From positions 682,001-746,000 of the forward strand of contig JACGZH010000006.1 of NCBI GenBank assembly GCA_014706385.1: a stretch of DNA of 64,000 nt. The letters run 5' to 3'. Under the pieces are notes generated by a model, which saw nothing but the letters and a program-made list of their open reading frames with translations, was not told the DNA's origin and made no database searches. The position numbers and the translations under genes were made by a program. This DNA is from Phaffia rhodozyma (taxonomy: Eukaryota; Basidiomycota; Tremellomycetes; Cystofilobasidiales; Mrakiaceae). Shown here piece by piece: positions 11,701 to 22,690 of the stretch. Each line of letters starts with the position of its first letter. Position 1 is the stretch's first letter.

Positions 11701-12267
11701 ATCGGTCCTTTGTGCTCCTGATGAGCTGCTGGGTGGGTGCTTGAGGGCGTGCGTGAGCCAGTAAGTGACTGAACAAGTGGATGAAGGAGAGAGAGAAGAA
11801 GTAAACGACCAAGTTTACGACGCGTCTTTCCGGTCGGTCACACCCGAAATCATTACCTTCATTACTACCGTCGACGCGTGTCAGACCGAAATCCGTTCGG
11901 CCCTAAGAGTACGAAGTGCGAACTGGAACTCAACGCTTCACAACGATCTTACAACTCATCCCTTTATGCGCGGTTGAGATGATTTATTGTTCTTTCATTG
12001 AAGATCACCGCATCATATCATGTGACCAAGTCAATAAGAACAGAAAGAGAGAGAAATTGGGTTCATCAACAAGACATAGATACAAACAGTCTGTTAATCG
12101 AGATCAAGATTGAGCTATGCTATCTCTACAGTGTGTATGACTGGGAGAGGAGCTCTACAGAAGAAGATGGAAGAATTGATACTAAATGAAGGAGAAATCT
12201 ATTTGATCGAAGAGGAAAGAAAAGCTGGAAGAAGGGGAAAGATGAGTCTATAAGAACGGAATTCAGA
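11701..12267. promoter_or_regulatory. RAD18 upstream region with two ACGCGT boxes
   Basis: ACGCGT occurs at 11820-11825 and 11874-11879, 120 and 174 bases upstream of the RAD18 start; a third copy, TGACGCGTCA, lies within the first intron at 11531-11540. MBF-type control of repair and replication genes through this box is well known in yeasts; its use here is inferred. The remainder, up to the glycosyltransferase stop at 12268, shows no supported gene. Confidence 0.5.
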
Positions 12268-13900
12268 TCACATATCTTCCGTACTCCACATTTCCCAAAT
12301 GAGCTTTGGATCCTTCTTAGGAACCGGGTGACCTTGGAATGCTCGTATCCTTTCGACTGTCGAGTCGGCCAGACTGAAGAATGAAGGAAAAAGGAGAAGA
12401 ACAGAGAAAGAGGCAGAATAAGACATCAGGCTATCTGGAAGAGACTATATAGGCAAGTACTGACATTCCTCCCCATCTTTCGGAAGCATCTCCTCCAATA
12501 TCCGATCCTAGAGCGACAAAAGGAATGATAATTGGCGGAGTAGCCGAATAACTCTGTAGTGCGCCCATACTATCGTTTATTCTGATGTACTTTGTGGGGA
12601 GATCATGGTCGATCGGGCTGGTGAACAGGTCAGGCAAGTTGTGGACATGGCCATTCAATCGGCGGAGACCTTTTCTGCTGAGAGAGTACGCATGGGTGCC
12701 CATCGGTCGGTTGGACTTGCGAAGACCAGGGTGAAAAGTGGGTTTGTGAACTCTTTCTTCTCCAAGAATCCAGCCGAGGTAGCTGCAAGGCAAGCAAGAA
12801 GAAAGCGATCATCAGGTAGTGAGATGCACGGCTCTTTACGGGGTTGACTTTGTTTGAAAGACTTACACGATATCCCAACCGTCCTCCGTATCGGCTAGTG
12901 AGCGGGTCATTTCCTGCCATCGATTGACCAATGAAAATTCGGCATCAATGTCATCCTCCTGTGGGTTTATCAGGTGATCGTTCGGGTGAGCGTCGATGAA
13001 GACATCAAAGAAATAAGCGCAACGAGGCATGGTCACTTACGAGGATGAGGACACTGTCGTCATCGTTTTGGAGGGCGAGGTTCCAAGTCTTCAGATGTGA
13101 GAGATAGCAAGCGAGCGGTGCTTCTGTGGTCCAGAAACAGGAGAAAGATTCCAACCCCATTCAATTATGAAATTGTCTGGAAACGATGACGAAAAAGAGA
13201 GGGAGAGAGACCAACTCACGGGGTGGCCAGGCGGGAAAGTCGAAGTATATGTTTTCGTATGTACCGTTCAGAGGGAATACGGTGTTGGGCTTGTCAAACG
13301 ATGAAAGAACATGTTCTCTCCTGTGGTGATGTTCGCGGAGCGCAAGAAAGGAAAAATGCGCACATTCACGTAGAGGACGTTTCAGATGAAAAGAAAGGTA
13401 ACTTTTTTTCTTTGGACAAAAAAACCTCACCAAGTCTGCTCCCCGTACAATTTCGGGTGCTCACTTTCCCTGATTGCTGATGTTTCGCCGTTCCTGATTC
13501 GATCTTGCAGGACGGACTCTTCCCAGAGTCGTTCCATTATGAAGTCGACCGCGGGTGAATCTTTTAGGACGGCCTCGACGTAGGTAAAGTTGAGTTGTAG
13601 GGCTTGCGCAACAAGTTCCATGTGCTCCCTACGATCTGTATATCGCAAACGATCTGTATGAGAGCGGAAGGACTATCAAACGAGGTAAGATGAGAGCTCA
13701 CCTGTACGAGAGGCCATGTTGATCACATAGATACTACTCCAGGTTGAACCGAGTCCGCGTTCGTTCATGTTCTGAACGAGTTCATCTCTGAACGTAGCCG
13801 CCTGTGGTGAACTCTGTCGCTGAAAGAACGAACCCCAGACGATGAAGAATAAGCAGACGGAAGTGACGATGAGGATCGACATAGTCGAAGACGAGCGCAT
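12268..13900 (-). CDS. Glycosyltransferase family 25-type membrane protein
   Basis: The product begins MRSSSTMSILIVTSVCLFF, a short basic N-terminus with a single signal-anchor segment at about residues 7-24, as in type II Golgi/ER glycosyltransferases. Then come IYVINMASRT and DRREHMELVAQAL, the usual opening of GT25 domains. ACYLSHLKTWNLAL and SVLILEDDIDAEFSL form the acidic EDD motif that binds metal and nucleotide sugar, and DGWDIVYLGW follows. The C-terminal part has GTHAYSLSRKGLRRL and DHDLPTKYI. GT25 enzymes include bacterial LPS galactosyltransferases and animal procollagen galactosyltransferases. The fungal acceptor is not known to me. There are several introns, and the C-terminus WEMWSTEDM was chosen by frame through the last exon. 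Confidence 0.8.
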
Positions 13901-14970
13901 CAGGATTTTCCGATATGCTGAAGACGGAAAGTGAGAGTGAGAGCACCAAAACGGAAGGTTGCCCAAGTCCGTAGTTCCAAATCGAAAAGTGGGTGACAAA
14001 AGAAGAGGAAAGAAAGGTGATGAACCAAAAAAAAAACTCTTGGTTTATAGAGGGCATCTCGGGTCAAAGGGATGATTGACTTGAGGCCAGGAACCAGAAG
14101 AAAGTTGGAGAAGGCAGATAAAAAAGAAGAGCTCTAGACCACAAACAAGGTTGAGGAAGGGACGGTGAGGAAGGCAGAGAAAGAGAGTGCAAGCGCGTGC
14201 ACAAAATAGAGCGAAGCACACAAAGCATTGAATCCCCAGGTCAGTGCAGAGTCAGAACGGAAAAGATACACAGAGAGAGAAGTAGATAGGAGGGCGCGAG
14301 AGAGAGAGACACACCCACCCACACACAGATAAAAGGAATAAATAGGGAAGAAGACAGAGAAAAAGACAACAGGAGAACCAGATAAACAAACTCTCAGTGT
14401 TGAGATCAGGAATTTGGACGATGCTCACTACAAATGGAAACTACAGAACATTTTACACATTGGAATACCAGCCTCTCCGAGCGGAAATGAATGGATGATC
14501 CGGGGTGCCTTCGCGATCGCGGACACATGTTCTTATGGTCGGATCGGGACAGGCAGGCGAACGCCGAAGAAGAGCGTGAATTTGTTGGCCGGCAGCACTC
14601 GAGAAGCAGCGTTCAGGCACCGGGAACAGGCATCGTCGGCAGAAAAGTTCCGAATAGTAGGTACCCGGAACATGTGAGGTCTGCGAGGAGAGAGTGGACA
14701 GGAGAAGCCCAGCGCGAGATTGTGAAAGCGAGGGACGATCAGGGATCTGTCTCGGAGAACACGGTCGATCGAGTTTATCCGAGTATTTGATTATCGTTCC
14801 CTCCAAAATTCTATCTGCCCTGTCGATTCTGTTCCTTCGCCCTTAATTTTGCACTTGCAGATCGTGTTTCATGATGACGATCGATTCGGTCCGCTCGACC
14901 TCAGACAGAGAGCACATATATACAATCGTTCATACGGCCATCAGAGCAAGCTTATACAAACAGCGTTCAA
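13901..14970. other. About 1 kb without a supported gene
   Basis: This lies between the glycosyltransferase start and the 3' end of the F-box-like gene. It holds long purine-rich stretches with GA and CA dinucleotide runs around 14270-14330, typical of a leader or promoter. Open frames on both strands around 14450-14800 overlap each other and show no domain, so I take them as chance. Confidence 0.5.
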
Positions 14971-17163
14971 TTAATGACGTATACCATCTGCCCATTCGGT
15001 TTTTGTCTTGATGGCCGAACCTCCCATCACCCTCCTGCCTCTACCCAGACAGAACCCCAAGTCCATCTCCAACTGATCATACGTTCCCATACGCCAGAAC
15101 CAGTCCGTGTTTCCGAACGACCACACGATCTCTTCTAGCTCAGCCGAGTTCTCAAACAGACCAAGCACAACCGGAACCATCCTCGGGAGAATCTGTTTTT
15201 GGATCTCTTCGGACGTCGACTTGATCAACGGTAAGATGTGGAAGAATGGTGCGGCCTCGTCGAAAAAGTTGATGGTTGCCAGAGGAAGTACGGTCGGAGA
15301 GAGCGGAAAGTCCAGGTGAAGTGATCGGAGCGAGCGTAGGTGGGCAAGGTATAAAGGTAGGTGGATCTAGATGATATCAAGAACACCAACACGTCAACGC
15401 TCACAGAACAAATTTCACAGACACCAACATACATACACAAATGCGCGCAGGGCACAGCTCGGTCAAGAGTCAAAAAAGAATCACTCACACTATCCTCCAT
15501 GTCCAGACCCCAACGTCCACTCTCAAACGTCAATCGTTCCAATCCTGGAAACTTCTCATCAATCAGACCCAATAACTTTTGATCCACCCACTGCCCGATT
15601 GTCAGTTCCTTCACTCCGTTCGGCACTTCCAGCCGCTGGAACAATCGTTCCATCAGACCAAACGGCACATCCAATTCGAGCTTCCAGAGCTGGGTCTTTC
15701 CCTTGATCAAATTGACGGCTGAGGCGTACAAACCAGGTGAATCTGTATATGAATCCTCTGGGACGATCAAGTTCAGCACCTCGAGCTTCGGCAGACTGTT
15801 TTCTGGGATACACAACGTCGATTTCGGACCCATTGGCATGTGCGTGATCGATAACAGTCTTAATCGAGGACAACCTAGTAGAAGATCCGGAAATAGATCG
15901 GTCGATAGATCAGCCGGACGGATAAATAACCTTTCTAACATTGGAAGCTTCAGTGCCGTTTTTGTAGGCAGAGAAGGATCCGTAAATATCGTCTCAGCTG
16001 TCAACCTAGGTGCGTCCCTCGGACAGATCAGATGAAGCAGCTTCAGAGTGCGCGCGCTCTTGGCCAAAGCTCGGTTGATCGCATCAGAGTCCAGAGTCCT
16101 TCTTTCTGGGGTCCTCTTCACGAGTGTACCCCCAGTAGTCTCTTCGGTCTCTACCGACTCTTCTTCTTCCCGTCTACCGGCAGAGGCAAGTACAACGGCC
16201 GGCTGACTCTGTTCGATCCGGTACGTCGTCTCGGACCAAGGTGAGACAAACCCGGGATAGATAGTGAGCTGCTCGAGACCTTGAAACAGCCCTAGCTGAG
16301 GACTGGAAGTGATGCCGCTGTTAATGAGCACAACGCTCTGTAAGGATGGTAGCTGGGAGATCATCCCAGCCAGCCAGTCAGACAGACGTTCGAATGGCTC
16401 GTAGTAAACCAGTTCGAGCGAAGGTAATGCTCCAAAGAACATTTCTACCTGAGGACCAACAAGGCTGGTGACCTATAAAATGAGAGTATTCCACAAAGGA
16501 AAGTAAACCACAAGATTCATGTTAGATTTGCGGTCCTCGGTACAAGATCACTTCGTAGGAAAGCAAGACGAACATCACAGCCAGCTGTCACGGTGATCTC
16601 TTGGATCATACCCCATACCTCCTGATGATCCATCAGCCAGGTCCAAAACTTCTTTCCGTGTGGACATGAGCACAACGAGATCGACCGGAATCTTAGTCGA
16701 CTGAACCAAACGATCCGAACAAGAGAAAGGAGCCTTCAGCACCTCAACTGGTCTGTTCATTCGATCCCGACAGGAACAAAGAGAAAAGATGGACAACGAA
16801 CGAAGTAAGAGAAGCGAATGTCCGGGACGTCATGGCTAGTTCAGAAATGCTCTTCGACACCTTTCTCGGTCGCCGATATGACAAACTCTCCCGGTTCTTG
16901 CCGTTAGGGTCTGAACTTGAACTTGAACCCGAGGCCTGGGATGAGAGATCAATCACGCTGATCAAACGGTCCAGGACCTATACATTTTATCAACCCAGAC
17001 ATCAAACCGAGATACTAGGTTAGAACGTGTCCTTGCCAACGACAGCTTCGATATCAACTCTATCCCGGAAATGAAAGCTTACGACGAAAGGAAGCTGGTC
17101 CAGTGTCATCGTCGAGGATGTCGTGACAGCATTGACCTCGTTGATTGATAGAGGGTAGTCCAT
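14971..17163 (-). CDS. F-box / leucine-rich-repeat-like protein
   Basis: The start MDYPLSINEV leads to LDQLPFV, joined across an intron to VLDRLISVIDLSSQ, which resembles an F-box opening. The text SKSISELAMTSRTF fits the second F-box helix. The large central exon holds spaced leucine-rich strands such as LPSLELVYYEPFERLSDWLA, LPSLQSVVLINSGI, LPMLERLFIRPADL, CPRLRLLSITHM and FPGLERLTFESGRW. It ends FGNTDWFWRMGTYDQLEMDL, then WADGIRH. Such proteins usually bind Skp1 through the F-box and substrates through the repeats as part of an SCF ubiquitin ligase. The substrate is unknown. The join between about 16800 and 16440 is unclear, so the exact middle of the protein is not certain. A non-ubiquitin role cannot be excluded because the F-box match is weak. 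Confidence 0.65.
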
Positions 17164-17593
17164 GATAGCTTGTCAGCAGTTATAATGTGTATGTATGAAA
17201 TATAATGTGCAGATATAGCGCGGAGTGAGGCAACTGGCAATGGCAAGAGTGTTCCGAAGAAGGGATGTTTGTCGAAACGACAAAGAGAAGGTAAAAAAGG
17301 AAAGAAGATAAGGAAGACCCTGATCTCAACACCCAAGGATAACATTAAACGACAGGATCAAGAAAGGATAAAGAGAACCCGCCCGGTAGGCACGGTCAGA
17401 AGAACCACCCGGTAGGTTCTCGAACGAGAAGATGGTGATATCGTGCATCTGATACTAGCCACAAATGACGACAGTGTATGCTAGGCTTACAACGCCGTCC
17501 GTTCATCCAAGCGGATATCACCGACGTTAGGGTTATCCATATTTCATTCGAGGACCCGGCAGTCATGATGACTGGACGATGCTCACCATACTA
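17164..17593. other. Intergenic
   Basis: No gene is supported here. A short imperfect direct repeat, CCCGGTAGG with similar flanks, occurs twice near 17380-17415. The region is the probable promoter of the F-box-like gene and the 3' end of the next gene. Confidence 0.4.
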
Positions 17594-18987
17594 TTAACTA
17601 TACAGATCATCAGAATCTAAGCTCTGAACACTCTGAGCTTTTTCACCCGTAGTACGGGCTTCCGGATCCAGACTTGATCTGGACAGAAGCCGCGACGAGG
17701 GCGCCTGATTGGTAGCCTTCACTCGAGCACGATGCTTCGGTCGTGTGGGTGTCCGATCGGAATCTTCCACAATCTCTGTCTCCCCTACGATCACCTGATG
17801 GCCTGACGCCAGGCGAGCTGAAGCCCTAGTTGGAACTGTCCGAGGCTTTGGTCTGCGTCTCGGTATAATGATGATGTCTCCTTCTTCTGACCCATTATCT
17901 GGGCCTTGAACTTTCAAAAGCCTAGTATCGTCCGTCTTGAAACTTGACGGCTCTTCACTAGCCTCCTTCTGTAAATGATCGTTTGAGACAGCCTCGACCT
18001 CTTTACTAGCTACCGTACTTTCCCCACCTCGTCTGACTCGTTTTGAAATCGGAGTCTTGACCCTCCCAGAGGACGGTCTTCGCTTCCGACTGCTCTCCGC
18101 AATCTTTTGGATAACTTCTGGATCGGAAAGCGGGTCTTCCGGCGGACTCGCCTGACTGGACGGTGTAGAAGGAAGATCAAGGATTAAGGCCTGATCGTCT
18201 ATAACGCTTGGGTTCGAGCCGGACGAGCGTATGGGTTTATTGGCAGGTTGTGCTTTGAGAGAATACGGACAAAGATGAGAGTCTATTGTTGAGTGCATAT
18301 ATCCCTCGGGGCAACTAATGACAGGAAGATACACTTACACTTGAACAAATGTTCTGCCAACCTATCGATCGTCAGCCCAAGAAGATTCTTTCTGCCGTAA
18401 GCAATACATCGCACACAAAGAAGGGAGAGAAGAAATTAATGCACTTGCCCAAATCCGAACTGATCGTTCTCGAACTCTTCAGCGAACCCATCTAGGTGCA
18501 AAACTGGTTTCGCGATCTTTCGTTCTATCGGGCTAGACAGTAGCAAGCTAGATGACTGCTGTCTCCTGATCGCATCCGTCCCATTCATCTCTGGCTCAAC
18601 ACTTCTCGTCCATCTGGCCAAGTTAGCGTTTCTCTCTCCATTTACTGACATGGACTTTAGCGTCTCACTCCTCTCACTCGATCTTCTCGTCTGGCTGGAC
18701 TGAACATTGGCTCGGGCGATTTGCAGCATCTCGGTTGCCAAGACACCGTTCCTGACGACTGATGAGGCTCTCGGCCGACGTTCGCGTCTGACCGATTTGA
18801 TAGAAACAGTAGAAAGCCGAGGAGCTGCTCCGGAGCTTGGGATGTTTGTCTTGGTCTGAAACGGACGACGTAGGCGAGAATCAGCCGTCAAACGATCAGA
18901 GGACGGATGTGTATCGCGATCGACACTAGCTTTTGAAATGGCAGATCGAGGGGTCGATACCGAAGAAGCGAATGGGGTCACTGGCAT
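17594..18987 (-). CDS. Basic, Ser-rich protein of unknown function (probably nuclear)
   Basis: I do not recognise this family. The product begins MPVTPFASSVSTPRSAISKA and is rich in Ser, Arg and Lys. Likely nuclear localisation signals are RRERRPR, SSRKRRPS and PISKRVRR. Acidic stretches such as NGSEEGDIIIIP and a tail ending SLDSDDLYS follow. Exon 1 ends at ENDQFGFG, a 23-base microexon gives LAEHLFK, and the last exon begins QPANKPIRSS. To keep frame, the first intron must be of the GC-AG type (18362-18448). Basic stretches alternating with acidic ones suggest a chromatin or scaffold protein, but this is only inference. A diverged dispersed repeat lies just upstream. Confidence 0.6.
18362..18448 (-). 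other. Probable GC-AG intron next to a 23-base microexon
   Basis: On the minus strand the donor reads TTTGG|GCAAGT and the acceptor GATAG|G. This split keeps the frame into the 23-base exon 18361-18339 and through the next normal intron. Using the nearby GT donor instead breaks the frame. Confidence 0.6.
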
Positions 18988-19199
18988 GATGGTGACTTGA
19001 GCGAGGGTGTGGATCGTGGATGTCAACACCAAACCCAGTATGCATATATATATGTGACTATATATGTATGTGTGATGTTCTCCAGACAGATTTGCCACCT
19101 CGTTCAAACAAGACGTTGAGCGAGTGAGTGAGCGACCAGCCAGCGCTACGACGGATCGACAGGGGTAATTCTTGATTAGATAAGAAAGAGGGAGCGAGG

Positions 19200-19411
19200 A
19201 TGCTGGTGTTTGACACTGCCACTACTGCGCTGGCTGCTGAGGCTGAAGTTGACACTGAGGCTGACACCGAGACTGACACTGCTCGTCGTCAGGGCAGATT
19301 AGACCCGTAGCCCATAACCCATGGGGATCTAGGTGGTTTGTGGTCTCAGGGCACCCAAGTCCAAAAGGACCATGTATCGACTGCCATCGGTTGAGATTAC
19401 TCTCACCATGC
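19200..19411 (-). repeat. Dispersed repeat, copy A (diverged)
   Basis: On the minus strand this begins GCATGGTGAGAGTAATCTC and continues with blocks CCGATGG, TCGATACATGG, CCTTTTGGACT and GAGACCACA that recur in the same order at 22407 (minus) and 50195 (plus). By eye the first 75 bases are about 80% identical to copy C. The tail is made of degenerate CAGTGTCAG/CCTCAG units. It starts 28 bases before the next gene's ATG. Confidence 0.75.
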
Positions 19412-19438
19412 TTAAAGCAGTAGAATCGTAGCATATCG

Positions 19439-22017
19439 ATGTATCCGAATCGTCCAGTGTTTCTACATTCCTCAGCTGTGAGTGTATCATCATGTGTCTT
19501 CTCTCTAAACTGTCTCGTTGAACAGGCCTTAACATCTTCTCATTCTGATAGCTCTCGCCAGAGGAGTATCCAACCTTTTTGTCATGGGTTCATGATCTTC
19601 GTCTCCCTGCAGGAATTTCTAAGGCCACCGACCAAAATGAAGGATACAAAGATGACCTCGCCTGTCGTGATATCAGAGTGGACGATGTAGGAAGATTCTT
19701 GTTGGAATCTATCTCGCTACAAGAGTCTCATTGGGAGGAGGCAAGCATGTTCTTCTGTTTCCATTCCTTCTGTTGATCTGCTGTTGATGATGCTTGGGGC
19801 TGTGGAGATCTCATCATCTGTGCCTTTTATCTTTTTTTTTCCTTGGTTCTAGATCCTGGCCATCTTTCATCCAGCTCATCGGTCTCTACAGCCCAGACAT
19901 TCTATTTCTCAAAGTCATCTGAGATCGCTCAGCCCGTTAAGTAGCGAAGAGGTGTTTGTGGTCCTCCGGTTGGCTTGGCACGCTTTAGGTGGGAAGCACC
20001 TTGGTTCAGAGGGTCAAAGCTTGATTTTCAGGCAGGGTCAGTTCCTCATACTGTTCGCAGTCAAGTCTTCTCTAGTTTTCCAGACGTTGAAAGTACATCT
20101 TGCTTTCATATCTTGAATCAAACCCCAGCCACCCCTCCCTCGGTGCCTTCTCAGTCTTCTGTAGGCTCGTTGGTCTCGTCTCCATCGTCCATCTCAAGCT
20201 CTCGTTTCTCTATCAACAATCTTTCGAAACTTCCTCCACCTCCTCAACACCAAGCTCGAAAAACTTCAGTATCTACTCGAACGCTACCGTCGACTACCGA
20301 GGGTAAAGCTACCTCTCCCATGGCGTTTCCTTCGATTTATGCCAAGCCTAGTCTATTCGTCAGAAGAAGGTCTACCTCATCTTCTGTCTCGGATCTTCCG
20401 ACTGCTTCAGTTTTCCTCCCACCTCCGCCTCCACCACTACCACCGCCGCAGAGACCCTCTAGGGTTGTTTCTGAAAATTCCAGCTTGGAGACTGTTCGTA
20501 AGACAACCGAGCAATTGATACATCTGTCATCTGCTTCTCCGTTGTCCCCTCCGTTAATCGCTTCTTCCAGATCCTCGTCGTCATCATCTGAAGACTCTGA
20601 TGAAGGCCGTCGGTCTGGATTTGATCGTATGCGATACAAAACCCCGATGAGCGACGACGGATCGTCTGCAGAAAGTTTTACTGAGGATGACGGACAGGCA
20701 AAAGTCGAGCTGTTGCTCAACGATCTGGACCCTCCACAAGTGGCTTCACCGAATTCAAGTCTTGTGCTGATAGATGATACCTCTGTTTCAAATGTGACCG
20801 GTATGCCTACGGTGTCTTCATCGAATCCTTTTCGAGCAAGGCTTCATTCAGCTTCTATGCTTCCGCCACCTGAGTTTTCGGTGAGGTCCCAGAGCTTGTC
20901 CGACCGGCCGATACTCTCCATCGTGTCTCCTCCGCTTCCTCCTCGTCCCGGCCTTGTCAATAAACCCCACTCGGCCCCGCCTCTCCCCCCGCGAGAGTCA
21001 TTGTTACCTCCTTGGTCCTCATCACCGCTTGTCGCTCGATCGGCTATTGAATCAGAGCCTCTCCTGTCTCCGACCGGTCAGAAGGTCTCGATTCCGAGAG
21101 AGACAAGGTCAAGTGGGCCAAAGGTCCCAGCGAAACCGTCCAAACTGCAGACTCGGCCATCGAGCTTGATTAGTAGCTCTACTGGGTTCCACACGACTAC
21201 ACTCATTCAGCAAAGCCTTCTCGCAGCCGAGGATGCACGTAAGAAGGAGCAGACGAAGGCCGAGCGAGAGCGTAGGGTAGAAGTTATCGGGTCGTCGAGC
21301 ATGTCTCGTGGAGAAATTCACCGGTCGAGATCTAGAGATGGCATGACCGCAGGGCTCGGGCAGAGAGAGAGTGAGGGAGGAAGCAAATGGGCTACAGTAA
21401 GCGCGCATACCGGGTTGAACAGAGAATCCAGCTCGAAAGGTGGTCATCATTATCACCATTATCATTCGAAGCATCTGCCTCGGTCTTCGATCTCGTCATT
21501 CCAGGCGTTGATGAAACCTCCGCCTCCACCTGCGCCTTCCCAAATGTCGTCATCGTCGTCGTCTACATCGTCGTCAGCCATAGCGACCTCGGGACCTAAA
21601 AACAGTGGGCGAACGTCCAAGGTCAGCGGCTCATCTGCCCCGTATGGAATCAAGCCACTCAGATCAATATCACCCACACTTAAAGCCGCTCGCCCAGAAT
21701 CTCCAGAAACTACCTCAAGGGTTCTTCCACCTCCTCCACTTAGGCGATCATCGACGCTAGCAAGCCTGCATTCGATATCAAGTACGGGCTCGAATACGAC
21801 TTCGACTTCTCAACAGCCAGAAGATTCGCTTGTACGCGCGCGTTCTCTCATGACGAAAACAAAGAGTGATCATTGGCAATCGACTGAGGATACGCTTAAG
21901 GGAAAACTGAGAGTTCTAGGAAATAAAGCAGAAGAAGGAGTTGATTGGTTAAGAGATGCGACCGAGAGAAGAAAGTCGGAGATATCACAAGAAACACAGA
22001 GGCTGGTTGAGAAGTAA
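19439..22017 (+). CDS. Pro/Ser-rich protein with EH-like N-terminal region
   Basis: The model starts MYPNRPVFLHSSA and splices to LSPEEYPTFLSWVHDLRLPA. A probable GC-AG intron (19741-19852) joins LQESHWEE to ILAIFHPAHRSLQPRHSISQ, and the text continues LSSEEVFVVLRLAWHALGG. Helix, loop and SSEEFFV-type sequence resemble the EH-like part found in some sorting and endocytic proteins; I see no clear calcium-binding loop. The rest, about 600 residues, is Pro- and Ser-rich with poly-Pro SH3-type sites (PPPPPPLPPPQRP, PPLPPRPG) and ends in a charged helix LKGKLRVLGNKAEEGVDWLR. A role as a membrane-trafficking or actin scaffold is inferred from composition only. It could be an unrelated fungal family. 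Confidence 0.6.
19741..19852 (+). other. Probable GC-AG intron
   Basis: The exon ends TGGGAGGAG and the intron begins GCAAGC, closing with TTCTAG before ATCCTGGCC. This keeps phase and gives a smooth HWEE-ILAIFHP reading. No GT donor near the exon end does so. Confidence 0.55.
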
Positions 22018-22229
22018 AGGAAGAGAAGGGGTTGATTATGACACGACGATCTGATGAGTTTGCTCTTCTACGACATCAAAGGGAATGATCGAAAGAGGGG
22101 GGGAAAGGAAGAAAGAAAAGAAAAAGGCAAGTTGTTTCCTATAGAGAAGAACGCAGTAGTATGAGAACACTGTGAAAGAACACGCGCCATCCTCCTGTGT
22201 GATAGAAAGGGGAGAGCGAAGAAACCCAT

Positions 22230-22407
22230 GAGTGCGTCTGATATGACTACCGCTTCTGCTGCTCTGACTGCTGACACTGAAGCTGATACTGCTCCATCGA
22301 CGAACGCAGACCCAACCCAATGAGTGTTGGAAGTCTGTGGTCTGAGAATATCCCAGTCCAGAAAGGCCATGTTTCAACCATCATCGGTTAGGGTTACTCT
22401 CACCATG
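22230..22407 (-). repeat. Dispersed repeat, copy B (most diverged)
   Basis: On the minus strand it begins GCATGGTGAGAGTAACCC, followed by ACCGATG, AAACATGGCC, TTCTGGACTGGG and CAGACCACAGACT, in the same order as copies A and C. The tail has degenerate GCAGCAG/TCAGTGTCAG units. It lies between the Pro/Ser-rich gene and the lysozyme-like gene. Confidence 0.7.
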
Positions 22408-22690
22408 CCAAGGCTTAATTTCTTGGCGGGGACAACATTTCCCATTTTCTTCTCCTTCCAGCTTTCAGTTCACTCTCATCTCTTCCGAGTCGTTGTTGTT
22501 TTCTTTTTCTCCTCTTGCCCTTGGTCTTCCTGCCCTCTCCCATCATCCCCTTCCCTGTTCCTTGCATATCCCCTTGTCGTTCCCCTTTCCTCCCACCGCT
22601 CGGCAGCCGCGCTCGCTCGTTTCAGTTCCTCATAGAAAAGCAAGAAATAGGAAGGCAAAAGACCTTATTTCCCTCACGCATCCATCCATC

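Noticed and set aside
14414..14806. Overlapping frames on both strands between the glycosyltransferase and F-box-like genes
   Set aside because: No domain, no introns that extend them, and both strands open together, as expected for chance frames in GC-rich DNA.
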